A stretch of 64,000 nucleotides of DNA, from positions 1,860,001 through 1,924,000 of the forward strand of contig NZ_CP020046.1 of the NCBI RefSeq assembly GCF_002028405.1, written 5' to 3'. A program made the translations under genes and the position numbers. This document shows positions 42,639 through 50,869 of the stretch, piece after piece. Under the pieces are notes generated by a model. It was not told the origin of the DNA. It saw only the letters and a program-made list of their open reading frames with translations, and did not search any database. The DNA comes from Thiomonas intermedia (GTDB lineage Bacteria; Pseudomonadota; Gammaproteobacteria; Burkholderiales; Burkholderiaceae_C). Each line of letters begins with the position of its first letter. Position 1 is the stretch's first letter.

Positions 42639-45455
42639 TTGACCGACCCCGACCTCCGCCCCTCCCCCGATGCGCTGCTGGCCCAGGTCCAGCAGGACGC
42701 CGATCAGGCGCAGCGCGGTCGGCTCAAGCTCTTTTTCGGCGCCTCGCCCGGCGTCGGCAAGACCTACGCCATGCTCATGGCCGCGCGCCGCCTGCGCGAC
42801 GAGGGCGTGGACGTCTGCGTCGGCCTGGTCGAAACCCACGGCCGCGCCGAAACGGCCCGGTTGCTCGAAGGGCTGGAACAGATTGCGCTGCGCGAAGTGC
42901 GTCACGGCGCGCATCTGCTGCGCGAGTTCGATCCGGCCGCGGCGCTGGCGCGTCGCCCCGCCGTGCTGCTGGTCGACGAACTGGCGCACAGCAATGCCCC
43001 GGGCAGCCGCCACCCCAAACGCTGGCAGGACGTGGAGGAACTGCTGGACGCCGGCATCGACGTCTACACCACGCTGAACGTCCAGCACCTTGAGAGCGTG
43101 AGCGACATCGTCGGCGGCATCACCGGGGTGCAGGTGCGCGAGACGCTGCCCGACCGCATCTTCGAGCGGGCCGGCGAAGTGGTGCTGGTCGATCTGCCGC
43201 CCGACGACCTGCTGCAGCGCCTCAAGGACGGCAAGGTCTATCTCCCCGAACAGGCCGCGCGCGCCGTGCGCAACTTCTTTCGCAAGGGCAATCTGCTGGC
43301 GCTGCGCCAGCTCGCGCTGCGGCTCACCGCCGAGCAGGTCGAAGGCGAGATGCGCGACTACCGCAGCACCCGCGTGGGCGGCGCCGTGTGGGACGCCGCC
43401 GAGGCCCTGCTGGTGTGCGCGGGCCCGCGCGACGACATCGGCCTGATACGCGCCGCCGCCCGCCTGGCCGACGCGCTGCATGCGCGCTGGCACGTCATCA
43501 CCGTGGAGACGCCCACGCTGCAGGGCGCGCACGACGCGCAGCGCGACGCGGTCATCGCCCTGCTGCAGCGCGCCCGCGACCTGGGCGCGCAGACCGCCAT
43601 GCTCGCCGGCCCCAACGCCGCCGAGGCCGCGCTGGCCTATGCCCGAACCCACAACCTCAACCGCGTCATGCTCGGCCGCGCCCCGCGCTGGCCCTGGTGG
43701 CGCCGCGTGCTGGGGCGCTCGACCACGGCGGTGCTGGCGCGGCAGGCGCCCGAACTCGACCTCATCCTCATCACCCGCGACGCACGCGCGCCGCGCCCGG
43801 CCCTGGCCGGGCTGCACCCCGTTTGGCCCTCGGCCGGGGCGCTGGTGCGCCGCTACCTGCCCGCGCTGCTGATCTCCGGCGCCATCACCCTGCTGGCCAG
43901 CCCCTTGCGCAGCTATTTCGACCTGTCGAACACCGTCATGCTGTTCATGCTCGGCGTGGTTGCCGTGGCGCTGCGCTTTGGCCGCGGGCCCGCGGCGCTG
44001 GCGGCCGTGGTCAACGTGCTGGCCTTCGATTTCTTTTATGTGCCGCCGCGCTTTTCGTTCGCCGTGAGCGACGTGCAATACGTCTTCACCTTCAGCGTGA
44101 TGCTGGGCGTGGGCCTGCTCATCGGTCACCTGACCTCGCACCTGCATGTCCAGGCCAGGGTTGCGGGCCAGCGCGAGCGCCGCACCCACGATCTCTACGA
44201 ACTCTCGCGCGAGCTTTCGGGCGCGCTCACCGTCGATCAGGTGGCCGAGATCGGCGCCCGCGTGGTGCAGGCCAGCTTCCGCTGCCGCGCCACCCTGCTG
44301 GTGCTCGGCCTGGACGAACGCCTGCTGCCCGCGGCCGACGTTGCCGCCGAGGCCCTCCTGCCTTTCGACGCCGAGCTGGCGCGCTGGTGCCTGCAGCGCG
44401 GCGCGCCCGCCGGCCAGGGCACCGACACCCTGCCCGGCGCGCCGCTGTTCTACCTGCCGCTGAAGGCGCCGATGCGGGTGCGCGGCGTGCTCGTCGTCGA
44501 TCCCGGCGACACCCGGCTGTCCACCATTCCCGAGCTGCGCCGCCTGCTGGAAACCTGCGCCACGCAGATTGCCATTGCGCTCGAACGCATCCACTTCGTC
44601 AGCGTGGCGCAGGACACCCTGCTGGCCATGCAGGCCGAGCGCCTGCGCAACTCGCTGCTGTCGGCGCTGTCGCACGATCTGCGCACCCCGCTGACCGCCC
44701 TGGTGGGCATGGCCGAGGTGCTGTCCACCCGGCTGGCGGGGCTGGCCCAGGCCAACGCCGGGGCGCCCCCGGAGTCCCCAAGCCTCGCGGCAGGCGGGTT
44801 GGCGGTTGAGGCGGGTGCGATGCACGGCCAGGCCCTCAGCCTGCTGCAGCAGTCGCGGCGGCTGGCCCGCATGGTGGACGATCTGCTCGACATGGCCCGC
44901 CTGCAGTCCGGCCAGGTCACGCTGCGGCAAGACTGGCAATCGGTCGAAGAGCTGGTGGGCAGCGCGCTGCGCGCCGTCGATGCGGCAGCGCTGGCGCAGC
45001 ATCCGCTGCACATCGACCTGCCGGCCGACTTTCCGCTGGTGCGCGCCGACGCCGTGCTGCTCGAACGCGTGCTGGTCAACCTGCTCGACAACGCGCTGAA
45101 GTTCACCCCGCCCGGCACCCCTCTGGGCGTGCGCGCCCGCGTGCATGGAGCCGAGGTCGAGCTCACCGTCTGGGACCGCGGGCCGGGCCTGCCGCCGGGC
45201 CGCGAGCAGGCCGTGTTCGCGACCTTCACCCGCGGCGATCCCGAGTCGCCCATCCCGGGGGTGGGGCTGGGCCTGGCCATCTGCCGCGCCATCGTCGAGG
45301 CGCACGGCGGCCACATCGCGGCGGCCAACGCCCCCGAGGGCGGGGCGGCGTTCAGCGTGCGCCTGCCCCTGCACGACATGCCGCCCCTCGATGTCGCCGC
45401 CGAACTCGGCACCGAGCCGGGCGCCGACTCCGCAGGGGCAGCCACAGGAGGCTGA
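42639..45455 (+). CDS. kdpD: Osmosensitive potassium sensor kinase KdpD
   Basis: A 938-residue histidine kinase that activates KdpE at low K+. The N-terminal KdpD domain has Walker A GASPGVGKT (34-42), then a USP-like domain (about 250-375), four DUF4118 helices (about 400-500), a GAF-like region and the kinase core with SALSHDLRTPLTALVG and GVGLGLAICRAIVEAHGGH. It starts at TTG 42639, 11 bases after kdpC. A Gly/Pro/Ala-rich stretch after the phospho-His region (NAGAPPESPSLAAGGLAV) looks like a local expansion. Confidence 0.96.
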   Translation: MTDPDLRPSPDALLAQVQQDADQAQRGRLKLFFGASPGVGKTYAMLMAARRLRDEGVDVCVGLVETHGRAETARLLEGLEQIALREVRHGAHLLREFDPAAALARRPAVLLVDELAHSNAPGSRHPKRWQDVEELLDAGIDVYTTLNVQHLESVSDIVGGITGVQVRETLPDRIFERAGEVVLVDLPPDDLLQRLKDGKVYLPEQAARAVRNFFRKGNLLALRQLALRLTAEQVEGEMRDYRSTRVGGAVWDAAEALLVCAGPRDDIGLIRAAARLADALHARWHVITVETPTLQGAHDAQRDAVIALLQRARDLGAQTAMLAGPNAAEAALAYARTHNLNRVMLGRAPRWPWWRRVLGRSTTAVLARQAPELDLILITRDARAPRPALAGLHPVWPSAGALVRRYLPALLISGAITLLASPLRSYFDLSNTVMLFMLGVVAVALRFGRGPAALAAVVNVLAFDFFYVPPRFSFAVSDVQYVFTFSVMLGVGLLIGHLTSHLHVQARVAGQRERRTHDLYELSRELSGALTVDQVAEIGARVVQASFRCRATLLVLGLDERLLPAADVAAEALLPFDAELARWCLQRGAPAGQGTDTLPGAPLFYLPLKAPMRVRGVLVVDPGDTRLSTIPELRRLLETCATQIAIALERIHFVSVAQDTLLAMQAERLRNSLLSALSHDLRTPLTALVGMAEVLSTRLAGLAQANAGAPPESPSLAAGGLAVEAGAMHGQALSLLQQSRRLARMVDDLLDMARLQSGQVTLRQDWQSVEELVGSALRAVDAAALAQHPLHIDLPADFPLVRADAVLLERVLVNLLDNALKFTPPGTPLGVRARVHGAEVELTVWDRGPGLPPGREQAVFATFTRGDPESPIPGVGLGLAICRAIVEAHGGHIAAANAPEGGAAFSVRLPLHDMPPLDVAAELGTEPGADSAGAATGG

Positions 45456-45465
45456 GGGCCGTCCC

Positions 45466-46161
45466 ATGACCACACCCGCCAGCCTCATTCTGGTGATCGA
45501 AGACGAGGCGGAGATCCGCCATGTCGTGCGCGCGGCGCTCGAAGCCGAGGGCTGGCGCGTGTGCGAGGCCGACAGCATGGCGCGCGGACTGATCGACGCC
45601 GCCTCGCGCAAGCCCGACCTCGTCATCCTCGATCTGGGCCTGCCCGACGGCGACGGGCTCGATTTCATCCGCCAGTTCCGCGGCTGGAGCGGGGCGCCGC
45701 TGCTCGTGCTCTCGGCCCGTTCGGCCGAGGCCGTCAAGGTCAGCGCCCTCGACCAGGGCGCCGACGACTTTCTCGGCAAGCCCTTCGGCGTGGCCGAACT
45801 GCTGGCGCGGGTGCGCGCCGCGCTGCGCCGCCCGCCCGTGAGCGACGCCGCGCCCGCGGCGCCGCTGCGCTTCGGCCGCGTCGAACTCGACCGCGTGCGC
45901 CGCCTCGTGCGGCGTGACGGCGAAGACCTGCGCCTCACCGCCGTCGAATACCGCCTGCTCTGCGCCCTGGCCAGCCGCCCCGGCCAGGTGCTCACCCACC
46001 GGCAACTGTTGCGCGAAGTCTGGGGCCCCGGCGCCGTGGAGCACGGCCACTACCTGCGCATCTACATGGGCCGCCTGCGCCACAAACTCGAAGACGACCC
46101 CGCCCGCCCGCAACACCTGATCACCGAGCTGGGCGTGGGTTATCGCTTCATGGCGGATTGA
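45466..46161 (+). CDS. kdpE: KdpE response regulator
   Basis: OmpR-type activator of kdp, 231 residues. The receiver domain has the acidic pocket VIEDEAE, phospho-Asp in LVILDLGLPDGDGLDFI and Lys in FLGKPFG. The winged-helix domain ends with GPGAVEHGHYLRIYMGRLRH and ELGVGYRFM, characteristic of KdpE. ATG 45466 lies 10 bases after kdpD. Confidence 0.96.
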   Translation: MTTPASLILVIEDEAEIRHVVRAALEAEGWRVCEADSMARGLIDAASRKPDLVILDLGLPDGDGLDFIRQFRGWSGAPLLVLSARSAEAVKVSALDQGADDFLGKPFGVAELLARVRAALRRPPVSDAAPAAPLRFGRVELDRVRRLVRRDGEDLRLTAVEYRLLCALASRPGQVLTHRQLLREVWGPGAVEHGHYLRIYMGRLRHKLEDDPARPQHLITELGVGYRFMAD

Positions 46162-46175
46162 AACCCGGGGGTTTC
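46160..46175. terminator. Hairpin between convergent kdpE and hsdM
   Basis: GAAACCC and GGGTTTC form a 7-bp stem overlapping the end of kdpE. It has no T-run. No gene is seen between 46176 and 46298. Confidence 0.4.
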
Positions 46176-46298
46176 AAGGGGTGCTGCGCGATGGAGCGGC
46201 GGCCTGGCCCCCAAACCGCCCGTCAGCACGCGACAAGGTGCGCCGTGCTGCCTACCGGCAATCTGGGTTGAAGCACCCGTTCCGTCGCCTCAACTCGG

Positions 46299-47825
46299 TC
46301 AAAGCCGAGCTTCGGCTTCGGCGGCAATCAGGCGGAACTGCTCCAGCGCCGCTTCCAGATCGTCCACGATCTCGGCGGCGATCACTTCCGGCGCGGGCAG
46401 GTTGTCGGAATCGGAAAGCGAGTCGTCCTTGAGCCAGAAGATGTCCAGGCTGGCCTTGTCGCGGGCGATGAGTTCTTCGTAGGCATAGGCCCGCCAGCGG
46501 CCAGTACGACCCATCCCCTCTCCCTCTGGGAGAGGGCTAGGGTGAGGGAGGTTTTCATCAAACCACGTCGCCTTGCGGTCATGCCGATTCGCCGGGTTGT
46601 AGCCCTGCACAAACTCATCCAAGTCCTCCCGCTGCAGCGGGTTGGTCTTGAGCGTGAAGTGCATATTGGTGCGCAGGTCGTAGATCCACAGCTTTCGGGT
46701 CCACGGCGTTTCGGCGGCGGGCTTCTTGTCGAAGAACAGCACGTTCGCCTTCACGCCCTGCGCATAAAACAATCCGGTCGGCAGACGCAGCAGGGTGTGG
46801 ACATCGCATTCGGCCAATAGCTTGCGGCGGATGGTCTCACCCGCACCACCCTCGAACAGCACGTTGTCCGGCACCACCACCGCTGCGCGTCCGTTCTGTT
46901 TGAGCAGCGTTTTGACGTGCTGCACGAAGTTGAGCTGTTTGTTCGAGGTGGTGGTCCAGAAGTCGCCGCGCTCCACCACGTCGCGCTCCTTGCTGACCTT
47001 GCCCTCCTCGCCCACGATGGTGGTGCTGCTCTTCTTGCCGAAGGGCGGATTGGTCAGAATCACATCGAAGCGGTCGCCTGGGTCGGCCGCCAGCGAGTCA
47101 TTCACCACGATGGGCTCGAACTCCTGGCTGCCGATGCCGTGCAGCAGCATGTTCATGGCGCACAGCCGCGCCGTGGCCTGCACCAGCTCCCAGCCCTTGA
47201 AGGTCTCCTCCTTGAGTTTGGTCTTTTGCGGCTTGGTGAGGCTGGGGTTGTGCTTCACCACATAGTCGTGCGCCGCGAGCAGAAAGCCGCCGGTGCCGCA
47301 CGCCGGGTCGCTCACGGTCTCGCCCGGCTTCGGCGCCATCACATCCACGATCGCCTGGATCAGCGGGCGCGGGGTGAAGTATTGGCCCGCGCCGGACTTG
47401 GTGTCCTGGGCGTTCTTTTCCAGCAGGCCCTCGTAGGCATCGCCTTTCACGTCGGCGCTCATCGACACCCACTGTTCCTTGCCGATGAGATCGACCACCA
47501 GCCGCCGCAGCTTGGCCGGGTCCTGGAATTTGTTCTGCGCCTTGCCGAAGATCAGCCCGAGCAGGCCCGGGCGGCTGCCCAGGTTTTCCAGCGCGTGGCG
47601 GTAATGATCGAACAGCACGTCGCCGTCCTTTTCCAGCAGGCTGGGCCAGGCGTAGAAATCGGGCACCGGGCTGGGTTGGCTATAGGGCGGGCGGCTGCGC
47701 TCGTCGGCCATTTTGAGGAACAGCAGATAGGTGAGCTGCTCAACGTAGTCGCCGTACGACATGCCGTCGTCGCGCAGGACGTTGCAGTAATTCCAGAGCT
47801 TCTGGACGATGGTGGCGGTGTTCAT
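46299..47825 (-). CDS. hsdM: Type I restriction-modification DNA methyltransferase subunit
   Basis: Modification subunit that methylates adenine at the site defined by HsdS, 508 residues. Motif I is VSDPACGTGGFLLAAHDYVV and motif IV is VILTNPPFGKKSS. The N-terminal helical domain starts MNTATIVQKLWNYCNVLRDD. About residues 425-437 (LPHPSPLPEGEG) are encoded by a palindromic repeat inserted in frame. It is separated from hsdS by three accessory genes, unlike the usual compact operon. Confidence 0.95.
   Translation of the reverse strand: MNTATIVQKLWNYCNVLRDDGMSYGDYVEQLTYLLFLKMADERSRPPYSQPSPVPDFYAWPSLLEKDGDVLFDHYRHALENLGSRPGLLGLIFGKAQNKFQDPAKLRRLVVDLIGKEQWVSMSADVKGDAYEGLLEKNAQDTKSGAGQYFTPRPLIQAIVDVMAPKPGETVSDPACGTGGFLLAAHDYVVKHNPSLTKPQKTKLKEETFKGWELVQATARLCAMNMLLHGIGSQEFEPIVVNDSLAADPGDRFDVILTNPPFGKKSSTTIVGEEGKVSKERDVVERGDFWTTTSNKQLNFVQHVKTLLKQNGRAAVVVPDNVLFEGGAGETIRRKLLAECDVHTLLRLPTGLFYAQGVKANVLFFDKKPAAETPWTRKLWIYDLRTNMHFTLKTNPLQREDLDEFVQGYNPANRHDRKATWFDENLPHPSPLPEGEGMGRTGRWRAYAYEELIARDKASLDIFWLKDDSLSDSDNLPAPEVIAAEIVDDLEAALEQFRLIAAEAEARL
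46516..46536. repeat. Palindromic repeat inside hsdM
   Basis: CCCTCTCCC-TCT-GGGAGAGGG is a perfect 9-bp stem, followed by GGTGAGGGAGG. It resembles widespread intergenic palindromic repeats and relates to the copy in hsdR. It is translated in frame as PSPLPEGEG. Confidence 0.8.
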
Positions 47826-47900
47826 GGCATGACCTTCTTTTATTTTTTCGCGGGCGGGACAGTCGTAAGTCGTTGCTGTCCCCCTTAACTTGCCCATCCT

Positions 47901-47934
47901 GTTAGTTAACGGAAATTAATTTCCATTAACTAAC
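47901..47934. promoter_or_regulatory. 34-bp AT-rich palindrome upstream of hsdM
   Basis: The halves GTTAGTTAACGGAAATT and AATTTCCATTAACTAAC mirror each other with one mismatch. It starts 76 bases before the hsdM ATG and overlaps the end of the truncated Fic gene. It could be an operator, a terminator stem or a recombination scar. Confidence 0.6.
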
Positions 47935-48152
47935 AAACAACCGGAGGTAACGATCAAACGCATAAGCGCGTCGATATCAGGCACGATCAGCGAAAACGCG
48001 TTGAGCTCGCCCAGCGCCCGGTTGGCGGATTCCAGCAAAGCGTTGATGGTGGCCTCTTCCCAAACCCATTCGTGGTTTACCGGCACCGGCTCGAAGCTCT
48101 TGTACTGGTAGCGCTGCTTCCACGCACCCGCCTTGAAGGTTTCAAATTTCAT
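47916..48152 (-). pseudogene. Truncated Fic-family protein (N-terminal region only)
   Basis: The 78-residue frame starts MKFETFKAGAWKQRYQYKSF and has NHEWVWEEATINALLESANR and LGELNAFSLIVPDIDALMRL, the typical N-terminal (Fic_N) region of Fic/DOC AMP-transferases. The catalytic domain with HPFxxGNGR is absent; the frame stops in a palindrome. Deletion of the C-terminal three-quarters is likely. It overlaps the nucleotidyltransferase gene end by 11 bases. Confidence 0.75.
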
Positions 48153-48846
48153 GTGTAGTTAAGCGCCTCAGGCGCTCAATCAGAATCTTCGTGCGGGAGG
48201 CATGCGACTCGTCGGGGAAAATCAATCCGGGCAACGCATCATGAAAAGCGGATTGCGCCAGCAAAGCCCCGCATCGATCCGCAAGATAACCGCGCAGGTC
48301 ATCAGGCGCGTGCCCTACTTCATCCACCAACTCGGGTCGGCCATCCAGAACATTGATGATGTCCTCCAGATCATGGCTGGACAAAAAATCGTTCTGCCCG
48401 CGATCGGAAAACGCCTCGAATTTGGTCGCCACGAAAGCCGGCGCCGAGATCAACCTGATCGTCATGCCGCTGGGCAAGACCCTTTCCCCGCACGTCCGCG
48501 CAACCAGCGGATACCAGCGATTGGCAAACCCCAGCACGCTGTCCTCGGTGGGCATCAAATCCACCTCGACCTCGCCGAAACGCCAGCGGCAAATCGGCGC
48601 ATCCTTGGCCATATCGCGCTTGAAGCCGAGCCGGGAAAACTCCGATTCCAGGCGGTGGTAGCCGGGCAAGGCCGTCACCTCGGCCAACAGGTCCACGTCA
48701 TAGGTCACCCGGGTCAGCCCGGCGGCCGGGTCGGTCAGCAGCAAGCCCGCCGCGCAACCGCCGACGAAGACCAGTTGCTCGCGCAGAGGACCCAAAGCCT
48801 GCGCGATCAACTCCACCATGGCCATATTCGGATCCGTGCGAATCAT
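48142..48846 (-). CDS. AbiEii-like nucleotidyltransferase
   Basis: A 234-residue protein of the nucleotidyltransferase superfamily. FVGGCAAGLLLTDPAAGLTR followed by TYDVDLLAEV gives the GG...DxD core, and EVEVDLMPTED supplies the third acidic residue. RLISAPAFVATKFEAFSDRG and SHDLEDIINVLDGR fit AbiEii/DUF1814-type proteins. Its start overlaps the upstream winged-helix gene stop by ATGA. The pair resembles an AbiE-type toxin-antitoxin or phage-defence module, with this as toxin; that role is inferred. Confidence 0.7.
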   Translation of the reverse strand: MIRTDPNMAMVELIAQALGPLREQLVFVGGCAAGLLLTDPAAGLTRVTYDVDLLAEVTALPGYHRLESEFSRLGFKRDMAKDAPICRWRFGEVEVDLMPTEDSVLGFANRWYPLVARTCGERVLPSGMTIRLISAPAFVATKFEAFSDRGQNDFLSSHDLEDIINVLDGRPELVDEVGHAPDDLRGYLADRCGALLAQSAFHDALPGLIFPDESHASRTKILIERLRRLTTHEI

Positions 48847-49379
48847 TTCAGAGCTTCCTCCAGGAAGCGCGCGGCCTCGTTCCTCTCCCGCGCCTGCCCT
48901 GCCCGGATGGCATCGAACAACGACAGCAAGGCATACAGCTGCTCATTGCGGAGCGCCGCCTCGGGCACCGTGGGATACAACGGCGTCAGACTCAGCCCCC
49001 GCGCGCTACCCAGCGCATACGCCCACACCGGCGCGGGGTCGCTGGAAGGCGCGATGACACTGTTGAGCGGCGCGGTGGCGTAACCCGTTGGCACACCCCG
49101 CGTCAGCGAACCCCAAACCGGCGGGAAGGCGTACTTGGCGCCGTGCAGCAGAAATTCGAGCAACTGGGTTTTCAGCACCACCGGGCGACGTTCCTGAAAC
49201 ACCAACAGCCGTGCCGCCACCGCCCGTTTCAGCGACGCATGCACGGCGGAAATGGCCAACCCGGTCTGCGCCGCCAGCTCCGCATAGCCCGCCGCCTCGT
49301 CGCCCCGGCTGAGCAAGGCCAGCAGCACGAACAAATCCTGCGGTTTGAAAACCGGCTGCCGATGACTGATCTTAGCCAT
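48843..49379 (-). CDS. Winged-helix regulator, possible antitoxin of the nucleotidyltransferase pair
   Basis: A 178-residue protein. The N-terminal region (FKPQDLFVLLALLSRGDEAA, then YAELAAQTGLAISAVHASLK) is a MarR/IclR-like winged helix; the C-terminal half has no motif I recognise. It is translationally coupled to the nucleotidyltransferase. Two copies of a palindromic sequence lie directly upstream, as expected for autoregulation. Confidence 0.65.
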   Translation of the reverse strand: MAKISHRQPVFKPQDLFVLLALLSRGDEAAGYAELAAQTGLAISAVHASLKRAVAARLLVFQERRPVVLKTQLLEFLLHGAKYAFPPVWGSLTRGVPTGYATAPLNSVIAPSSDPAPVWAYALGSARGLSLTPLYPTVPEAALRNEQLYALLSLFDAIRAGQARERNEAARFLEEALK

Positions 49380-49383
49380 TTTC

Positions 49384-49468
49384 CTGTTTCAAGAAATGAG
49401 AAAAAAATGCCTGAATACTAGCGCCATGCATGTGATAGAGGCAATATTCTCATTTCAAGAAATGAGAA
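49384..49468 (-). promoter_or_regulatory. Tandem operator sites upstream of the winged-helix gene
   Basis: TTTCAAGAAATGAGAAAAAA occurs twice, beginning near 49387 and 49453. The distal copy is part of a perfect 22-bp palindrome (TTCTCATTTCA/AGAAATGAGAA, 49447-49468). The copies are 66 bases apart, and the proximal one lies right before the start codon. They probably bind the winged-helix protein. Confidence 0.65.
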
Positions 49469-49498
49469 AAAAGGCGCGCCGCCGGACTGGGGCCCGCC

Positions 49499-50869
49499 TC
49501 ACCTGCCGACAAAGGCCCGGCTCAGGATGGACTGGCGCAGGCGCTCGGCCCGCTGGAGGTTGGCGTCCACCTGGGCCCCGGTTTCGCGCAGGAGGGAAAA
49601 GCGGCGGTCGACTTCGGCGACGATGCGGTGTTGTTCGGCTAGTGCCATGTAAGGGACAGGCATTTCTCGCAACAATCCGAGCGGCGCAAACTTTTGCGTC
49701 GTGCCTTTAAGACGTGGCTCTAACCACTTATTCAGCAGGGGCGAATCTAGCCAGGAGCACAGATATGCAGAATTGAGATGGTCTGGATTGCGCTTCAACA
49801 AGCCGACATTCTTGATGCTGAATCTGGCATCTGTCTTGATCTCACAAGGGTTGCCTACCGTTCCAATCATCGCAAATAGCACATCCCCATTTTCAACTCC
49901 TGATCGGCGTGAAATCTCAGCGTGATCCTGCTCGGAGATAAATTTAATGTTCTCGAAGTCGATGCCGCGCTCCGTAAGATTCTTCGATGTGATTAGTGGC
50001 ACGCCGCCATCAACATAAGCTGGAGTGTCATGTGTTCCATCTCGAACACTCCCACAAACCTGCTCGGTAGACGCCCACACCCACCCCTCCGGCAATTCGG
50101 GCAGGGCGGCGGTATCGGGGGCGGCGGGTTCTTTGTATTTGCCCTTGCCTTGCCACTGGCTGCGGCGGGTTTCGAGGATGCGTTGCAGGAGTTGTTCGCC
50201 GGTCTCAATGCTGCGGCCTTCGCGGCGGGCGAGTTCGGCTTCGGTTTCGACGAGGCGGCCTTCTACGGCGGCTTTGAGGACGGCGGCTTTGTAGCGCTTG
50301 AGGTTGGCCTTGACGCGCTTGAGGTTGGCGACGGCTTCGTCGAGGCGGGAGAATTGTTTTTCGATTTCCGCGACGATGCGTTTTTGTTGGTCGAGGGGTG
50401 CAAGCGGTATCGGCAATTGTTTGGCCTTGGCCCCGGATAGCTCAAGAAACGTTGTGCCACTTGCCATGCTCTCGGCTAAGTCCTTGCTCCCCTTTAGCCA
50501 CCAGTACACGTAGTCCGGGAAAACCCCGTCCTTAAGTACGAAGCTCTTGAAGCCTTGATTTGTGCAGACCGGATTTGTCGCGATGGCGACATAGCCAATC
50601 GGTGCGCGGGAGGTAAACAGAACCGCACCAGCAGGCATCATCTTGGCTGAGGAAGTGTCGAGTCCCTTCTGCGTTATGTGTCTGCCGCCATGACCAATGG
50701 TTTTCGCCGTGTAGCCGGAGAGATCGGCAGGGGTCAACCAAGGAATCGTGCCGCTCTCGTAATTGCTGGGGTCATTGGTTTTTGGCGTGCCGCCTCCCAA
50801 AACGTTGGCGATTTCGCCCATCGTCGTCCACTCCCAACCTGGTGGAAGCTCCATGTATTCGCTCTTCAT
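49499..50869 (-). CDS. hsdS: Type I restriction-modification specificity subunit
   Basis: DNA-recognition subunit, 456 residues, with two target-recognition domains. Each begins with a PxGWxW segment (LPPGWEWTTMGEIANVLGGG and LPEGWVWASTEQVCGSVRDG) and each is followed by a conserved helical spacer (LDQQKRIVAEIEKQFSRLDE and LAEQHRIVAEVDRRFSLLRE). Its start overlaps the hsdR stop by ATGA. The two-part DNA target cannot be read from sequence. Confidence 0.95.
   Translation of the reverse strand: MKSEYMELPPGWEWTTMGEIANVLGGGTPKTNDPSNYESGTIPWLTPADLSGYTAKTIGHGGRHITQKGLDTSSAKMMPAGAVLFTSRAPIGYVAIATNPVCTNQGFKSFVLKDGVFPDYVYWWLKGSKDLAESMASGTTFLELSGAKAKQLPIPLAPLDQQKRIVAEIEKQFSRLDEAVANLKRVKANLKRYKAAVLKAAVEGRLVETEAELARREGRSIETGEQLLQRILETRRSQWQGKGKYKEPAAPDTAALPELPEGWVWASTEQVCGSVRDGTHDTPAYVDGGVPLITSKNLTERGIDFENIKFISEQDHAEISRRSGVENGDVLFAMIGTVGNPCEIKTDARFSIKNVGLLKRNPDHLNSAYLCSWLDSPLLNKWLEPRLKGTTQKFAPLGLLREMPVPYMALAEQHRIVAEVDRRFSLLRETGAQVDANLQRAERLRQSILSRAFVGR

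Noticed and set aside
42405-45995. 1196-residue minus-strand frame opposite kdpD and kdpE
   Set aside because: Antisense shadow of high-GC coding DNA; Arg/Gly/Gln-rich, no domain pattern, while the + strand has clear KdpD and KdpE motifs.
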